Below are positions 35,501 through 45,275 of a stretch of DNA of 64,000 nucleotides, one piece after another. The notes under the pieces are model-generated. The model had not been told where the DNA came from. It made no database searches and was given only the letters and a program-made list of their open reading frames with translations. Position numbers and translations under genes: made by a program. Each line of letters starts with the position of its first letter. The stretch's first letter is position 1. Origin of the DNA: Anthopleura xanthogrammica (taxonomy: Eukaryota > Cnidaria > Anthozoa > Actiniaria > Actiniidae); NCBI GenBank assembly GCA_964019055.1, contig OZ025219.1, forward strand, positions 10,371,388 to 10,435,387, given 5' to 3'.

Positions 35501-37246
35501 ATCAAAACTAAATATTCTGTCGTCTACATAGCCGGTACTACGACCTCAACAGCACCTGCACGGCAAGTGGACGGCAATTAATATAATCCTTACCTCACTC
35601 CTGGTTCGTATCCGTTGAACTTCCAGTGAACATCAGGGAAAATCATATCTGTTGAAAAGCGTTAAACAACAGACTCAATTAGAGATTAGATTCAGGTCAT
35701 TCACGTGTGAACAAAAACAATTAATTCCACTGAACATTATCAATATACTTATTTAGCTTTGTCGTAATGATTTTTCATTTCACACCACGTGGTGTATTCC
35801 CTCGAGAATAAGATTCTTTGTTTGAGTTGTACCCATATTCATGTGTCTTCTCATGTGCAACCAATAAACAAAGAAATGATACTCTAGGGAATGACAAGTG
35901 GTCTCAAATGGGAAAACATTACGCCCAAGCTAAAGTTTTATCCTCAGCAAAAGCGTAGTATCCGTTCAGCTATTACGTTACCTTTTTCTCCAGTCAACTT
36001 CAATCCTTTTACAAACACATCGTAGACGAAGTCGTTTTCGTGTGAGCTTGTTATGGACACAAGATCTCCTCCAAGCGACTGACAAAAGATACGAGCATCG
36101 GTCCAGTTTTTCATCTGCTGGAAGAGTTTGATGGCTGCTTTACCATATCGAAACCACCCATCACCCAAATCTACAAACACAGAATTAGTATTACTATAGA
36201 ATAGAGGAGAGTCAAGTCAAAAGTCCAAATGAATCAGACTTCATAAATACCTTCCTTTCTTTTACATTGGTACGTCCTGCAGTACTGATCATCAACTGCC
36301 TGAAAAACACAAGTACTCTTATTAGAACAATACTCTTTGCAAGATGGATCAATCTCCTACCCTCACCACGCGTACAGTACCAGTCCTACTCACCCCCATT
36401 TCATGGTACTGGGATCCCTGTCTAGATACCAGTCCTACTCATCCCCATTTCATGGTACTGGGATGCCTGTCTAGATACCAGTCCTACTCACCCCCATTTC
36501 ATGGTATTGGGATCCCTGTCTAGATACCAGTCCTACTCACCCCCATTTCATGGTACTGGGATGCCTGTCTAGATACCAGTCCTACTCACCTCCATTTCAT
36601 GGTACTGGGATGCCTGTCTAGATACCAGTCCTACTCACCCCCATTTCATGGTACTGGGATCCCTGTCTAGATACCAGTCCTACTCACCCCCATTTCATGG
36701 TACTGGGATCCCTGTCTAGGTACCAGTCCTACTCACCCCCATTTCATGGTACTGGGATGCCTGTCTAGATACCAGTCCTACTCACCCCCATTTCATGGTA
36801 CTGGGATGCCTGTCTAGATACCAGTCCTACTCACCCCATTTCATGGTACTGGGATGCCTGTCTACATACCAATCCTACTCACCCCCATTTCATGGTACTG
36901 GGATCCCTGTCTAGATAGCAGCCCTACTCACCCCCATTTCTTGGTACTGGAATCCCTTTCTAGTTACCAGTTTTCCAGGATTGGCTCTTTTGCTGGAATT
37001 GTTCAAATCACATTCAACTGTTCCGTGATTGGTGGGACGTACGTTGATTGACATGCACCATGACAACCAAACACAGTCTCTCCAGCATAGACTTACGAGA
37101 CTGTGGAGTACAGTCTTGATCACGTGACCTTGTAGTGTTTGATTTGGGCTTGGAACAAACTTGTAGATTTCACAGGAATTGCTCGTTGACAGATAGAGAG
37201 TAAACAACAGGAATACGAATAGGAAGACTAGTCTTGTAGGGTCCAT
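32479..37246 (-). CDS. lectin paralogue L2: PAN + CTLD with nested LamG, intact
   Basis: Exons: 37246-36932, 36299-36251, 36170-35982, 35648-35594, 33662-33372, 33110-32863, 32786-32479. Their lengths (315, 49, 189, 55, 291, 248, 308) sum to 1455 nt, one open frame of 484 codons plus stop. Order: signal peptide (MDPTRLVFLFVFLLFTLYLS); PAN/Apple (GHVIKT, CWRDCVWLSWC, VECDLNNSS); CTLD N-half (ARIFCQSLGGDLVSITSS); LamG (PDVHWKFNGYEPGV, GFTIALWLKR, KNVWFHFAFSW, FHGSIKHFMLFNKSLS); CTLD C-half (VWIGLNDQAN, FQWSDGTP, DRECIAM, KWLDKHCQ, KPFICE). The four canonical CTLD cysteines are present. The WND calcium site reads WLD and no EPN/QPD motif is obvious, so calcium-dependent sugar binding is doubtful. 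A secreted recognition or adhesion role is inferred. The acceptor just before the ATG suggests an upstream non-coding exon. Confidence 0.85.
33927..34461. mobile_element. non-autonomous element with CCAGGTGATC termini, L2 intron 4
   Basis: It is bounded by CCAGGTGATCTGATG on the left and the near-inverse CATCAAGATCACCTGG on the right, and is absent from the same intron of L1, L3 and L4. Inside is AACATGGCGGCCCC, starting a 28-codon ORF (34024-34110, MAAPNQLPEDAEIKAK). A second open stretch at about 34110-34242 includes the word MYSWIEEEFNRLL. It looks like a deletion derivative or a carrier of first-exon-like DNA. Confidence 0.6.
34976..35125. mobile_element. hairpin MITE, same family as 5877-6025
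   Basis: The arms ACAATGGCTGCGAGTCAAGG and CAACCTCGACTTGGAGCCAT are inverted. Outer words GAATTCGCTTGA and AAAGGGTCTATT match the copy near 5.9 kb. In L3 only the left part remains (about 46889-46930). Confidence 0.65.
35147..35485. mobile_element. MITE of the GGTAATAGAACTGGGTGGAG family, L2 intron 4
   Basis: It contains an inverted pair TCATATCCATTTTGAAATC and GATTTCAAAATGGATATGA, then GGTAATAGAACTTCGTGTCG, with nested ATCACACTCGTGATT-type palindromes, ending CCACCCAGTTCTATTACC. The same element is in L4 intron 4 in opposite orientation (58206-58530). Confidence 0.75.
36378..36972. repeat. 49-bp splice-donor minisatellite, L2 (about 12 copies)
   Basis: Twelve tandem units, each with the minus-strand donor GGGGGTGAGTAGG. 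The exon-proximal unit ends the PAN exon at 36932; eleven further copies fill the start of intron 1. Confidence 0.95.
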
Positions 37247-37389
37247 ACTGAATTGAAATAACAGATTAACCGATATTAGTACCAAAGTTTGAGTTACATA
37301 AAGAGAATTCAACAGGACACTTGGGACGTTTAACAGAATGAAAAGAAATGTGACAGACATAACACGATCACCACTCAACATGGTCTTAA

Positions 37390-38548
37390 GGTGGCTGCCT
37401 ACTATAGAAAAATGAAGCTACTGTGTACGCTACTACGCAATCACAATGACGCCATGAAGCAGGTAATCTGACGTCACTATGTGCGCTCGCACGAATAACC
37501 TTCAAACTTTTATTGAAGAACCATACACGTTTTGAACTTCAACAGGGCAAAACCCTTGAATTTTCTACGGGACTCTATAATTTTTTTCGGATTTCCAAAA
37601 CAGTACATTAAAAAAAATGACATGGGTTTTGCTAATAGAAAAAGCGGTAAGTGTACATTTTTTGCACTCGCTTTATACATAGTTAATGGAGTGGAATGGT
37701 TTGGAAACCTATTGTTCTAGGTTTTTGTTTGGCGAGCGATGTTGAAACGTACCATCACGTGTTATTGACCGTGCACAATGAACCAAAGCAAGTATGGCTG
37801 AAAATACTAGTTTCTGTACTATTTTCATGTACGATCATTTTGAAAGTGTAAAATTTTCATTCTAAGATTACAAAGAAGAGGATAAATAATTCCGCGCAGA
37901 TACAGTTAAGTTACTAGATGATAGATAAGAAAGCGTTCAAAAAGGTGATTACCCTTTTCAGTAAACAATTAATTTTTATCATATAGAATTAATTAAGAAA
38001 TATCTCCTATTTTAGAACATTTTTGAGGAAAAAACGTCTATGTTCTCTAATTTACGATGAACAAACGCTGCAACTTTTTCTTCTCTGTGCACGGTCAACG
38101 TCATATAACAATAGAAAAGGTTGAACAAAAACCTAGAACAATAGGTTTCCAAACCATTCCACTCCATTAACTATGCTTTATACGAGTATATAATTGTCAA
38201 GGGCAAGACGAATAAAAAAAATAATTTTGACTATATTTCTCAATATTTTATAAATCTTTTGACTTATGTTCGTAAAACAATGTATAATTTAGTTTTCCTG
38301 AAAAAAAACAACGTCAAAAGCTTGATTACCGGTGAAGTTATGATTTGTTTCGTAGAGGGTTGGTTTTCGCTTCTTTTTCTACATAAATTAAAAGTGTTGA
38401 TATGATTGTATTTAATCGTGAATATCTCAAAAACGACCTGGGACATCCCTTTTTTCTTTCCAGAGTTAAAATCAGCATTAAATTTGAGTTTAAAATAATT
38501 GTGATTTAAAAAGTTTTTCATGGATTTTTTCTATAGTAGGCAGCCACC
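37390..38548. mobile_element. TTAA-flanked element, subfamily a (upstream of L2)
   Basis: The ends are TTAA-GGTGGCTGCCTACTATAG and its complement before TTAA (38549-38552). TTAA target duplication and GGT-starting termini fit TTAA-specific DNA transposons (piggyBac or Kolobok type); the superfamily is not settled. It is 1159 bp because a second element is nested at 37679-38174. The counterpart upstream of L3 is 643 bp. Confidence 0.85.
37679..38174. mobile_element. Mutator-like MITE nested in the TTAA element
   Basis: 496 bp with about 50 bp near-perfect inverted termini starting ATAGTTAATGGAGTGGAATG. It is flanked by a 9 bp direct repeat GCTTTATAC (37670-37678 and 38175-38183). The L3 copy of the host element shows the unoccupied site (CGCTTTATACGA). 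A 9 bp duplication with long termini is the Mutator signature. Confidence 0.82.
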
Positions 38549-38610
38549 TTAATACGATTTTTTTTCCTTTCTTTTGGAACGCAAACTGAGCTGAATTACA
38601 GTTCAATCTA

Positions 38611-39010
38611 TCAGTTAGCCTTGTCCTGAATTAGATCATCCGAGAGGATAGGGGTTGTTACAGTGTTTGATCTGTGAGTTAGCCTTGTCCTGAATTAGAT
38701 CATCCGAGAGGATAGGGGTTGTTTCAGTGTTTGATCTGAGAGTTAGCCTTGTCCTGAATTAGATCATCCGAGAGGATAGGGGTTGTTACAGTGTTTGATC
38801 TGAGAGTTAGCCTTGTCCTGAATTAGATCATCCGAGAGGATAGGGGTTGTTACAGTGTTTGATCTGAGAGTTAGCCTTGTCATGAATTAGATCATCCGAG
38901 AGGATAGGGGTTGTTACAGTGTTTGTTCTGTGAGTTAGCCTTGTCCTGAATTAGATCATCCCAGAGGATAGGGGTTGTTACAGTGTTTGATCTGTGAGTT
39001 AGCCTTGCCA
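38611..39010. repeat. 62-bp minisatellite (6 full copies)
   Basis: Unit contains GTTAGCCTTGTCCTGAATTA, GATCATCCGAGAGGATAGGG and GTTGTTACAGTGTTTGATCT. The homologous positions upstream of L3 (about 49355-49435) and L4 (about 60890-60965) hold only about one copy. Confidence 0.95.
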
Positions 39011-41629
39011 TGGCTTATAGATCAGCATAGAGGTTGTTTCTTGGCTCGATAAAATTGATTAAAAATAAACAGCATGATCTTCAAAACAACTTATAAGAGA
39101 TCAAAAGAAAGTAGTTTCTATTGTGAGGTTAGTTCAGTTCCCTGCTGAAGATGACGTAAGTAAATTCAAACCTTATTATTGGACAACTTGTTTTGTTGAT
39201 ACATGATTGGTGTAAACTTTGAGAAACTATTTTTAAATATTGTGCAATACTAGATTATCACCAACCCGCTATCACAAAACAGGTGCAAGTTAATAGTAAC
39301 TCGAACAATCAAAATGTAAATAACCAGTAAAAACTCTCCTACCAGAAGATCTAGAGAATTTGAATGATTTTTTTTATACTAAAATTCAACGCTAATAAAC
39401 TATTTATAAAGTATTGAAAATCCATTTAGGAATTAAGAAAAGAAAACTAGAGAAAATGTAATGAGAAGCCGACGACGTTTCGATGTTACCTGAACTTCAT
39501 TATAAGGTCAAAAAAAGTTAAAATAAAAATTCAAATATAATCGGTAAACTAGGTCCTCTAAGAGAAAACAATCTATAAAAAAAAACTATATAAATTCTAG
39601 AGAAATCAGAATAAATAATTGTGGTTTCTACTTTTTGGTTTTCATATTGTATATATTCTTGTGGCTTTGTGAAAAGCAGTATTAATTTCAATGTAAAAGT
39701 TTTTAGCCACATAAATCATCTAAAAATTAAAGAAAACTTTACCGAAAAAAATAAAAAAAAAGAAGAGAGAAAATTCGCAAACAAACAACAAACAAGGTGA
39801 AGAACGTTATTAATATCGGTCAGAAAATACTTAATCTTAAATACTCAAGTATGTGTTTATGACCCAGCAGTTTGTGTTTTTAGGCAAGATATAGGGTTGT
39901 GTTGAACAACTCGTACCATGGAAGATTCTAACGTCCCGCCGCTGCCACCATATTGTGTGCATACTTTACATTGAGTAATAATGCTAGAAATACACTGTGG
40001 TAAGATACATGGGCATATCATATTACACTATGCTACATTATATGGTACAGATTTCCACGCACTTGAATATCTAGTGGTTTTTTATATTTACTATAATTAA
40101 TAAATATTTACTATAAATATTATTTTCTTTAGTCCAAGCTTCTGTTTAAACATTTTGAACACGGCAATTAGCTATTCTGGAAACAGATCCTTTCTAGTGA
40201 CTTGAATGACCAGAAAACAATGGTTTCCTGTCGGATTGAGGTTGGAAGAGTATAGATGCCTTTATTTAATTTAGTTAAAGCGTTTCAAGATCAAACTCAT
40301 TTTTCAATACTTTTATAGTAATCTTGGTAAAGAAGTTAAGAAACAATGAGATAGACGAAAAATACTAGCACATATGTATTCATATAAATTAGCGAGCTAG
40401 ACAAGAAAAAAAGGCATATTTGCGATAGTACCATATCAGAAAGCATATATTTCAAATATCGTACAATAATATAAGAAAAGAAAATTTGAATACCGTACCT
40501 TGGACCTTGAGTTCTTTCCCTACGTACACTATCCTCTTGCAACCGATGAAATTATTGATATCAACGCATTGAACACGTCTTGACTTCTGTGTAAATGTTT
40601 CTAGATAATTCTCTTATAGTCCTTTGTAAGAATAATACGAGATTTGAAGTGTCTTTCAATGGGGGTTCCTCAATAATTCATGGTTCTTGTAGTCGCGTAC
40701 CAAAAACATATCACAGTTGATTTAAGCCAGTAGTTTAATACCCTTATTGATGGTTTAAAACAAACTGGTACAAACTTGACGAGGACTGACTAGAAAAACT
40801 AACTTGACGTGAATTTATACTACTAATTTGAATAATCGATGGAACGGAAAATACTTAAAACTTAAAACAATGAAGAACAACAAAACAAAGAATCTTACGA
40901 TACTGACATAACCAATTGCAATCGAAAACTAATTAAAGACAATTCCTAGAAACAATATAAAAAAACAGAAACGAAAAACTTAAGTTCCTGCATCTACAGT
41001 TCTGACTCAGACAATAGCGAGCCAATCACTAATGCAGCAGTTTTCCCAGTGGATCTCAAATCTTGTCCCACAAACACCTAAACAATATTTGTTATAAAGA
41101 GTACTACAAGGATTACGCAGGACAGTAAACAATTGAAACAATTTATAAATCAATATTCCGAGATCAGAGTTTAAAATTCGAAGATAATATTCTACTTAAT
41201 TTGTTGAGGTTGTGGGACATAGCAATTGTATACGTAACTAAGGGGAGTCGGAATCATCAATTCAACAGTCATCAGAAAGGTGTAGCAAAACAATTCTATT
41301 TTTGTGGAATCACGCTCAGGAGTCACCAGGAAAATTCCCTGATTAAATAAATAACTTGACAAAAGACACCACGCTGATCGAAGACAACCGCTTCTATTTT
41401 TTCGCATCTTCGTTCCTAACTTATTGAGCGTAACTCTAAAAATATTTTTTTTTAAACATTTATCCTGTTATGTTTCTGTTATTTGTTACCAGAGCTTTCG
41501 CGTCATCGAACAAACATCAGGGATGTAAAAAGTGAAGGAAAGAGCGTGAGAGATAAAACTAGCAGAATCTGCAGGAATGAATGAAGGAAAAATATACAAA
41601 AAGGAAGATTGAAGGAAGGCATATCAAAT
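39011..41629. other. L2-L3 spacer, homologous to 49440-52090; no gene seen
   Basis: AT-rich sequence nearly identical to the L3-L4 spacer, and partly to 61050-61740 and 63430-64000. A minus-strand GACCTTATAATGAAGTTCAG then CATCGAAACGTCG lies at about 39475-39515, a retroelement-end-like signature. No coding exon is supportable. Confidence 0.6.
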
Positions 41630-41918
41630 GAGGAAGGAAGAAAGAAAGGGAGGAAAGAAGAAAGGGAGGAAGGAAGACAGTGAGGAAGGAAGACAGGGAG
41701 GAAGGAAGAAAGGGAGGAATGAAGAAAGGGAGGAAGGAAGAAAGGGAGGAAGGAAGAAAGGGAGGAATGAAGAAAGGGAGGAAGGAAGAAAGGGAGGAAT
41801 GAAGAAAGGGAGGAATGAAGAAAGGGAGGAAGGAAGAAAGGGAGGAAAGAAGAAAGGGAGGAAGGAAGACAGGGAGGAAGGAAGACAGGGAGGAAAGAAG
41901 AAAGGAAGGAAGGAAGGA
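41630..41918. repeat. (GGAA)n-type purine-rich microsatellite
   Basis: GGAAGGAAG and AAGGGAGG units on the plus strand, nearly pure purine. The homologous copy is at 52090-52272 with a different length. ORFs through it (SSFLP or GRKKG repeats) are artefacts. Confidence 0.95.
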
Positions 41919-41962
41919 TGAACAAACAATCACCATCATTTTCATCAACATTATCTACTCAC

Positions 41963-42060
41963 CTGCCGACAAATCAAGGTTTGAAACATCGATTGATGTC
42001 CGACATGAAGCACCTGATGTCATTGTTCATACCGGTTGACGCAGGGCACAGCTTCAGTTG
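41963..42060 (-). other. candidate upstream (5' UTR) exon of L2
   Basis: A 98 nt segment has a strong acceptor (TTTTTTTCTTAG|CAACTG) and donor (GGCAG|GTGAGTAG) on the minus strand. All three frames meet stops within or near it, the longest reading being QLKLCPASTGMNN and so on. A non-coding exon about 4.7 kb upstream of L2 is the simplest reading. The L3 counterpart is 52317-52414. Confidence 0.35.
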
Positions 42061-43122
42061 CTAAGAAAAAAATAAGTCTTTACTCAACAGTATTTATAGG
42101 ATGACAGGTGAAAGACTATTAGAATTACACTCTGAAATTGTGACTGAACTCAAATAAGATTTGTTTCAAAACAGTATTGCCCGTTGGTTTTTATATCCAG
42201 ATTTTTGACTCGTTTCAGTTGATTCTTCTACGTTCGTTTATATATGAAAAGATACAAAGCTTTTTAAGCCATTATCAGAGAAAATGATGAAGCCATTTGG
42301 AAGGTGGTAATTCAATCTACTACCTTGTTGTCTAATGTCGATGGTATTACTACTTAGTTTCCCTTTAATAATTAATACTTTTTTTTTGCTGAAAAACACA
42401 GCAAAAGTAAAAGTGAATGTCGAAAATAATTTTTTTTTCAGAATGTTACAATTCATTTTAATCATTAAAGAATAGAGCGGAGTAACAAAGGAAATATATT
42501 CATCGTATCAATGTCAACATATATTGATCCGCAGGGCCGTACCCACCATTTGGACAGTGATCCAGTTTTAAAAAAGTGGTCTGGTTTTCTCGGGTAAATA
42601 TTTTTAACAAGGGGGGGGGGGGAGTGGTTCTACGGTAAAAAGTGGTACTGACGGTTATATAACCAGACCAACCGTACAGGTGGCTACGGCTTTGATCCGT
42701 ATATCGAGTTCATTATTTCTTACTTCCAATGAAATAAAAAATGATTTATATTTGTGAGCGTGCTACAAAATATTCCTAACTGAAGTGATATCATGATATG
42801 TGAAAAATAAGGTGGCCAATAAATGCTAATTAATAAATCAATACTATGCTAATTATTCTATCTGAATCGATGCAAATTCCTGAATAACAAGATGCATTTC
42901 AATTCACACAGCACGCCCGGCGCACTTTCTATTGCGTCATTCCTATACTTGCTGTGCTATCTGCAATTGTAATAAAGCAAATAGGGGTTGGCAAATCACT
43001 CGGAAAGTGTTAAAAAGCACTCCACTACTCGCTGTGCTTCTCCTTACACTTCTCTAGTGTTTTGCCAACCCCCGCGTGCTTTATAACTGCACACAGCACG
43101 TGCCCGCGCGTTTTCTTTTACT
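42061..43122. other. spacer with hairpin MITEs
   Basis: About 42530-42690 is a foldback (GCAGGGCCGTACCCACC against GGTGGCTACGGC) around a poly-G run. About 42905-43115 is a second, with AGGGGTTGGCAAATCACTC opposed to AGTGTTTTGCCAACCCCCG and CACAGCACG ends. Both recur upstream of L3 (about 53100-53290 and 53490-53700). No gene seen. Confidence 0.65.
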
Positions 43123-43227
43123 TTAAAACATGTTGAACATCTTGATTAATTTCCACGGCTGAGAAAGTACAAGAAATAACTGAAATGGTCCTGTTGCTAA
43201 GGAGTTGCCATGAACTGGATTTATAGC

Positions 43228-43440
43228 TCCTATTAACCGAGTTTGAAGTCCGTACCGTAAGTTATGGACCGAGTTTTTTCCACTGCCATATAAAAAAAGT
43301 GGGGGGAAACGAGAATCCATAACTTACGCTACGGACCGAGCAAATGAGATTAATAAGATATTTATTATATGGCAAGGCTAGGAGATACAATTATGATTTT
43401 CGGTCCGTACCGTAAGTTATGGACCGCAAATTGACCAATA
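43228..43440. mobile_element. foldback element with GTCCGTACCGTAAGTTATGG core
   Basis: GTCCGTACCGTAAGTTATGG is opposed to CCATAACTTACGCTACGGAC about 80 bp away, with a further direct copy at about 43400. The copy upstream of L3 is 53828-54180, where a 114 bp segment is tandemly duplicated. Confidence 0.7.
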
Positions 43441-43513
43441 TATAATAAAAGTATGTACTGATAATGACTAACGGTTAATACTTGCGATTCGATGAGTGTA
43501 TTGAATACACAAG

Positions 43514-43733
43514 TGTAACTCCTTCCCCGTAGTTTGGGCTTCCTTTGTAATATGTTATTATGGGATGTCGAGACACGTGCTCCTCAGTCCAGGAGCGAGT
43601 TTCGACGAGAGGACAGTAGAGGAAGAATAAATGTTGTTTTATTGTTATTTCTCGCTCCTTGTCGTCCCTGTCGGGCCCCCTGGGCTCAGTTTCCAGTCGG
43701 GTTCTCACCCGGAGTGACTCACGAGCAGTTACA
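43514..43733. mobile_element. 220-bp solo LTR with empty site in the next spacer
   Basis: The element begins TGTAACTCC and ends GTTACA, flanked by a 5 bp direct repeat ACAAG (43509-43513, 43734-43738). The L3-L4 spacer has the uninterrupted site (ACACAAGTGAAAG, about 54229). A GAATAAATG word may be the polyadenylation signal. TG...CA ends with a 5 bp duplication fit an LTR retrotransposon, probably Ty3-like. Confidence 0.85.
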
Positions 43734-43738
43734 ACAAG

Positions 43739-44105
43739 TGAAAGAAAAAGAAACTGAAACCCCTTGTAAAAAGGTTTGTAACTAAATGACTAAAAACTAT
43801 ATGATATAGCTATAGAATACAGCTATTTCAAAAACGTTTGGTGAAGGCTTTTGCATATCAAGCTCGAAATGCACAGAAGAAAAAAATGCCAAAAAAACCG
43901 CGCACACAAAGTTTGGGAAAATTCCGAGGGACCATAATGTTAACGTTGTGACCTTTAGATGATTGCATTTTGGGCTTGGTATATGCAAACGCACCAAAAC
44001 CTTCACCAAACCTTTTTTGAAATATATTGTTAAGCTAATCGCAGGGGATCGAGTTTAAAAAAGGATTAATTTTGAATTCATGCACTCAAACTTTTTTATA
44101 AGATC
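43739..44105. other. spacer sequence between solo LTR and L3 minisatellite; no gene seen
   Basis: Nearly identical to about 54235-54600. Short ORFs on the minus strand have no recognised domain. Confidence 0.5.
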
Positions 44106-44109
44106 GTGG

Positions 44110-45275
44110 CAGTCTGTTCAAGAGCTTCTGCTTCAGAATGCTGCATGTTCTCTCGAAGATGAATGACTTCCTTTCTAGGCAGTGGTTCCATAAGAGTTCG
44201 TGCTTCAAGGTGCTGGTCTATCACAGACCAAAACTGCTCCAGTTAGTGCTTCTGTGAGAGTTTGTATACTTGATGATGCTGGTCTCTGACAAACAAACTT
44301 TTTCTTTTCCAGGCAGTGCTTGCATGAAATTTTCTACTTGTGGTCGCTGCTCTTTCATAGACCAACTGCTTCTTTTCCAGGCAGTGCTTACATGAGGTTT
44401 TCTACTTAATAGTACTAGTCTCTCATAGGGGAACTGCGTTTATTCTAGGCAAGTGCTTCAATGAGAAGTTGTGCTTCAGAGCACTGGTCTCTCACAGATG
44501 AATGGTTTCTTTTCCAGGAAGGTGCTTCTATGAGAGTTTGTGCTTCATAATGCTGGTCTCTCACAGATAAATGGCTTCATTTCAAGACAGAGGTTCCATG
44601 AGAGTTTGTGCTAAGTGGTGTTGGTCTCTCACAGATGAATGGCTTCTTTTCAAGGCAAGTGCTTCCATGAGAGTTCGTGCTTCGTGGTGTTGGTCTCTCA
44701 CTGATGAATGGCTTATTGTCAAGGTAGTGCTTCCATGAGAGTCTGTGCTTCATGGTGTTGGTCTCTCAATGATGAATGGCTAATTTTCCAGGCAGGTGCT
44801 TCTATGCGAGTTTGTGCTTCATGGTGCTGGTCTCCCACAGATGAATGGCTAATTTTCCAGGCAGGTGCTTCTATGCGAGTTTGTGCTTCATGGTGCTGGT
44901 CTCTCACAGATGAATGGCTAATTTTCCAGGCAAATGCTTCTATGAGAGTTTGTGCTTCATGGTGCTGGTCTCTCACAGATGAATAGCTTCTTTTCCAAAG
45001 CAGGTGCTTCTATGAGATTTTGTGCTTCATGGTGCTGGTCTCTCACAGATGAATGGCTAATTTTCCAGGCAGGTGCTTCTATGAAAGTTTGTGCTTCATG
45101 GTGCTGATCTCTCACAGATGAATGGCTTATTTTGCAGGTAGTGCTTCCATGAGAGTTCCTGTTTCATGGTGCTGATGTTTCACAGATGAATGGGTACGTT
45201 TCCAGGTATGCGAAGGTGCTTCTATCAGGGTTTGTGCTTCATGGTGCTGGTCTCTCACAGATAAATAGCTTCTTT
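44110..45275. repeat. 68-69 bp minisatellite, L3 copy (about 17 units)
   Basis: Units derive from the CTLD end and 3' UTR as in L1 and L2. The distal half (44110-44700) is degenerate and aligns unit by unit with 54610-55140 downstream of L4; the proximal half is more uniform. The real L3 stop is 45239-45241. Confidence 0.93.

Noticed and set aside
37247..37381. Upstream in-frame extension of the lectin ORF (MLSGDRVMSVTF...)
   Set aside because: A splice acceptor-like TTCAG lies directly before the MDPTRL start. L1 lacks the extension and the downstream ATG begins a good signal peptide, so the upstream part is probably intron.
41503..41951. Several overlapping ORFs rich in S, F, L and P or in K, R, G and E
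   Set aside because: Products of the purine-rich GGAA repeat read in different frames; the same applies to 51969-52393.
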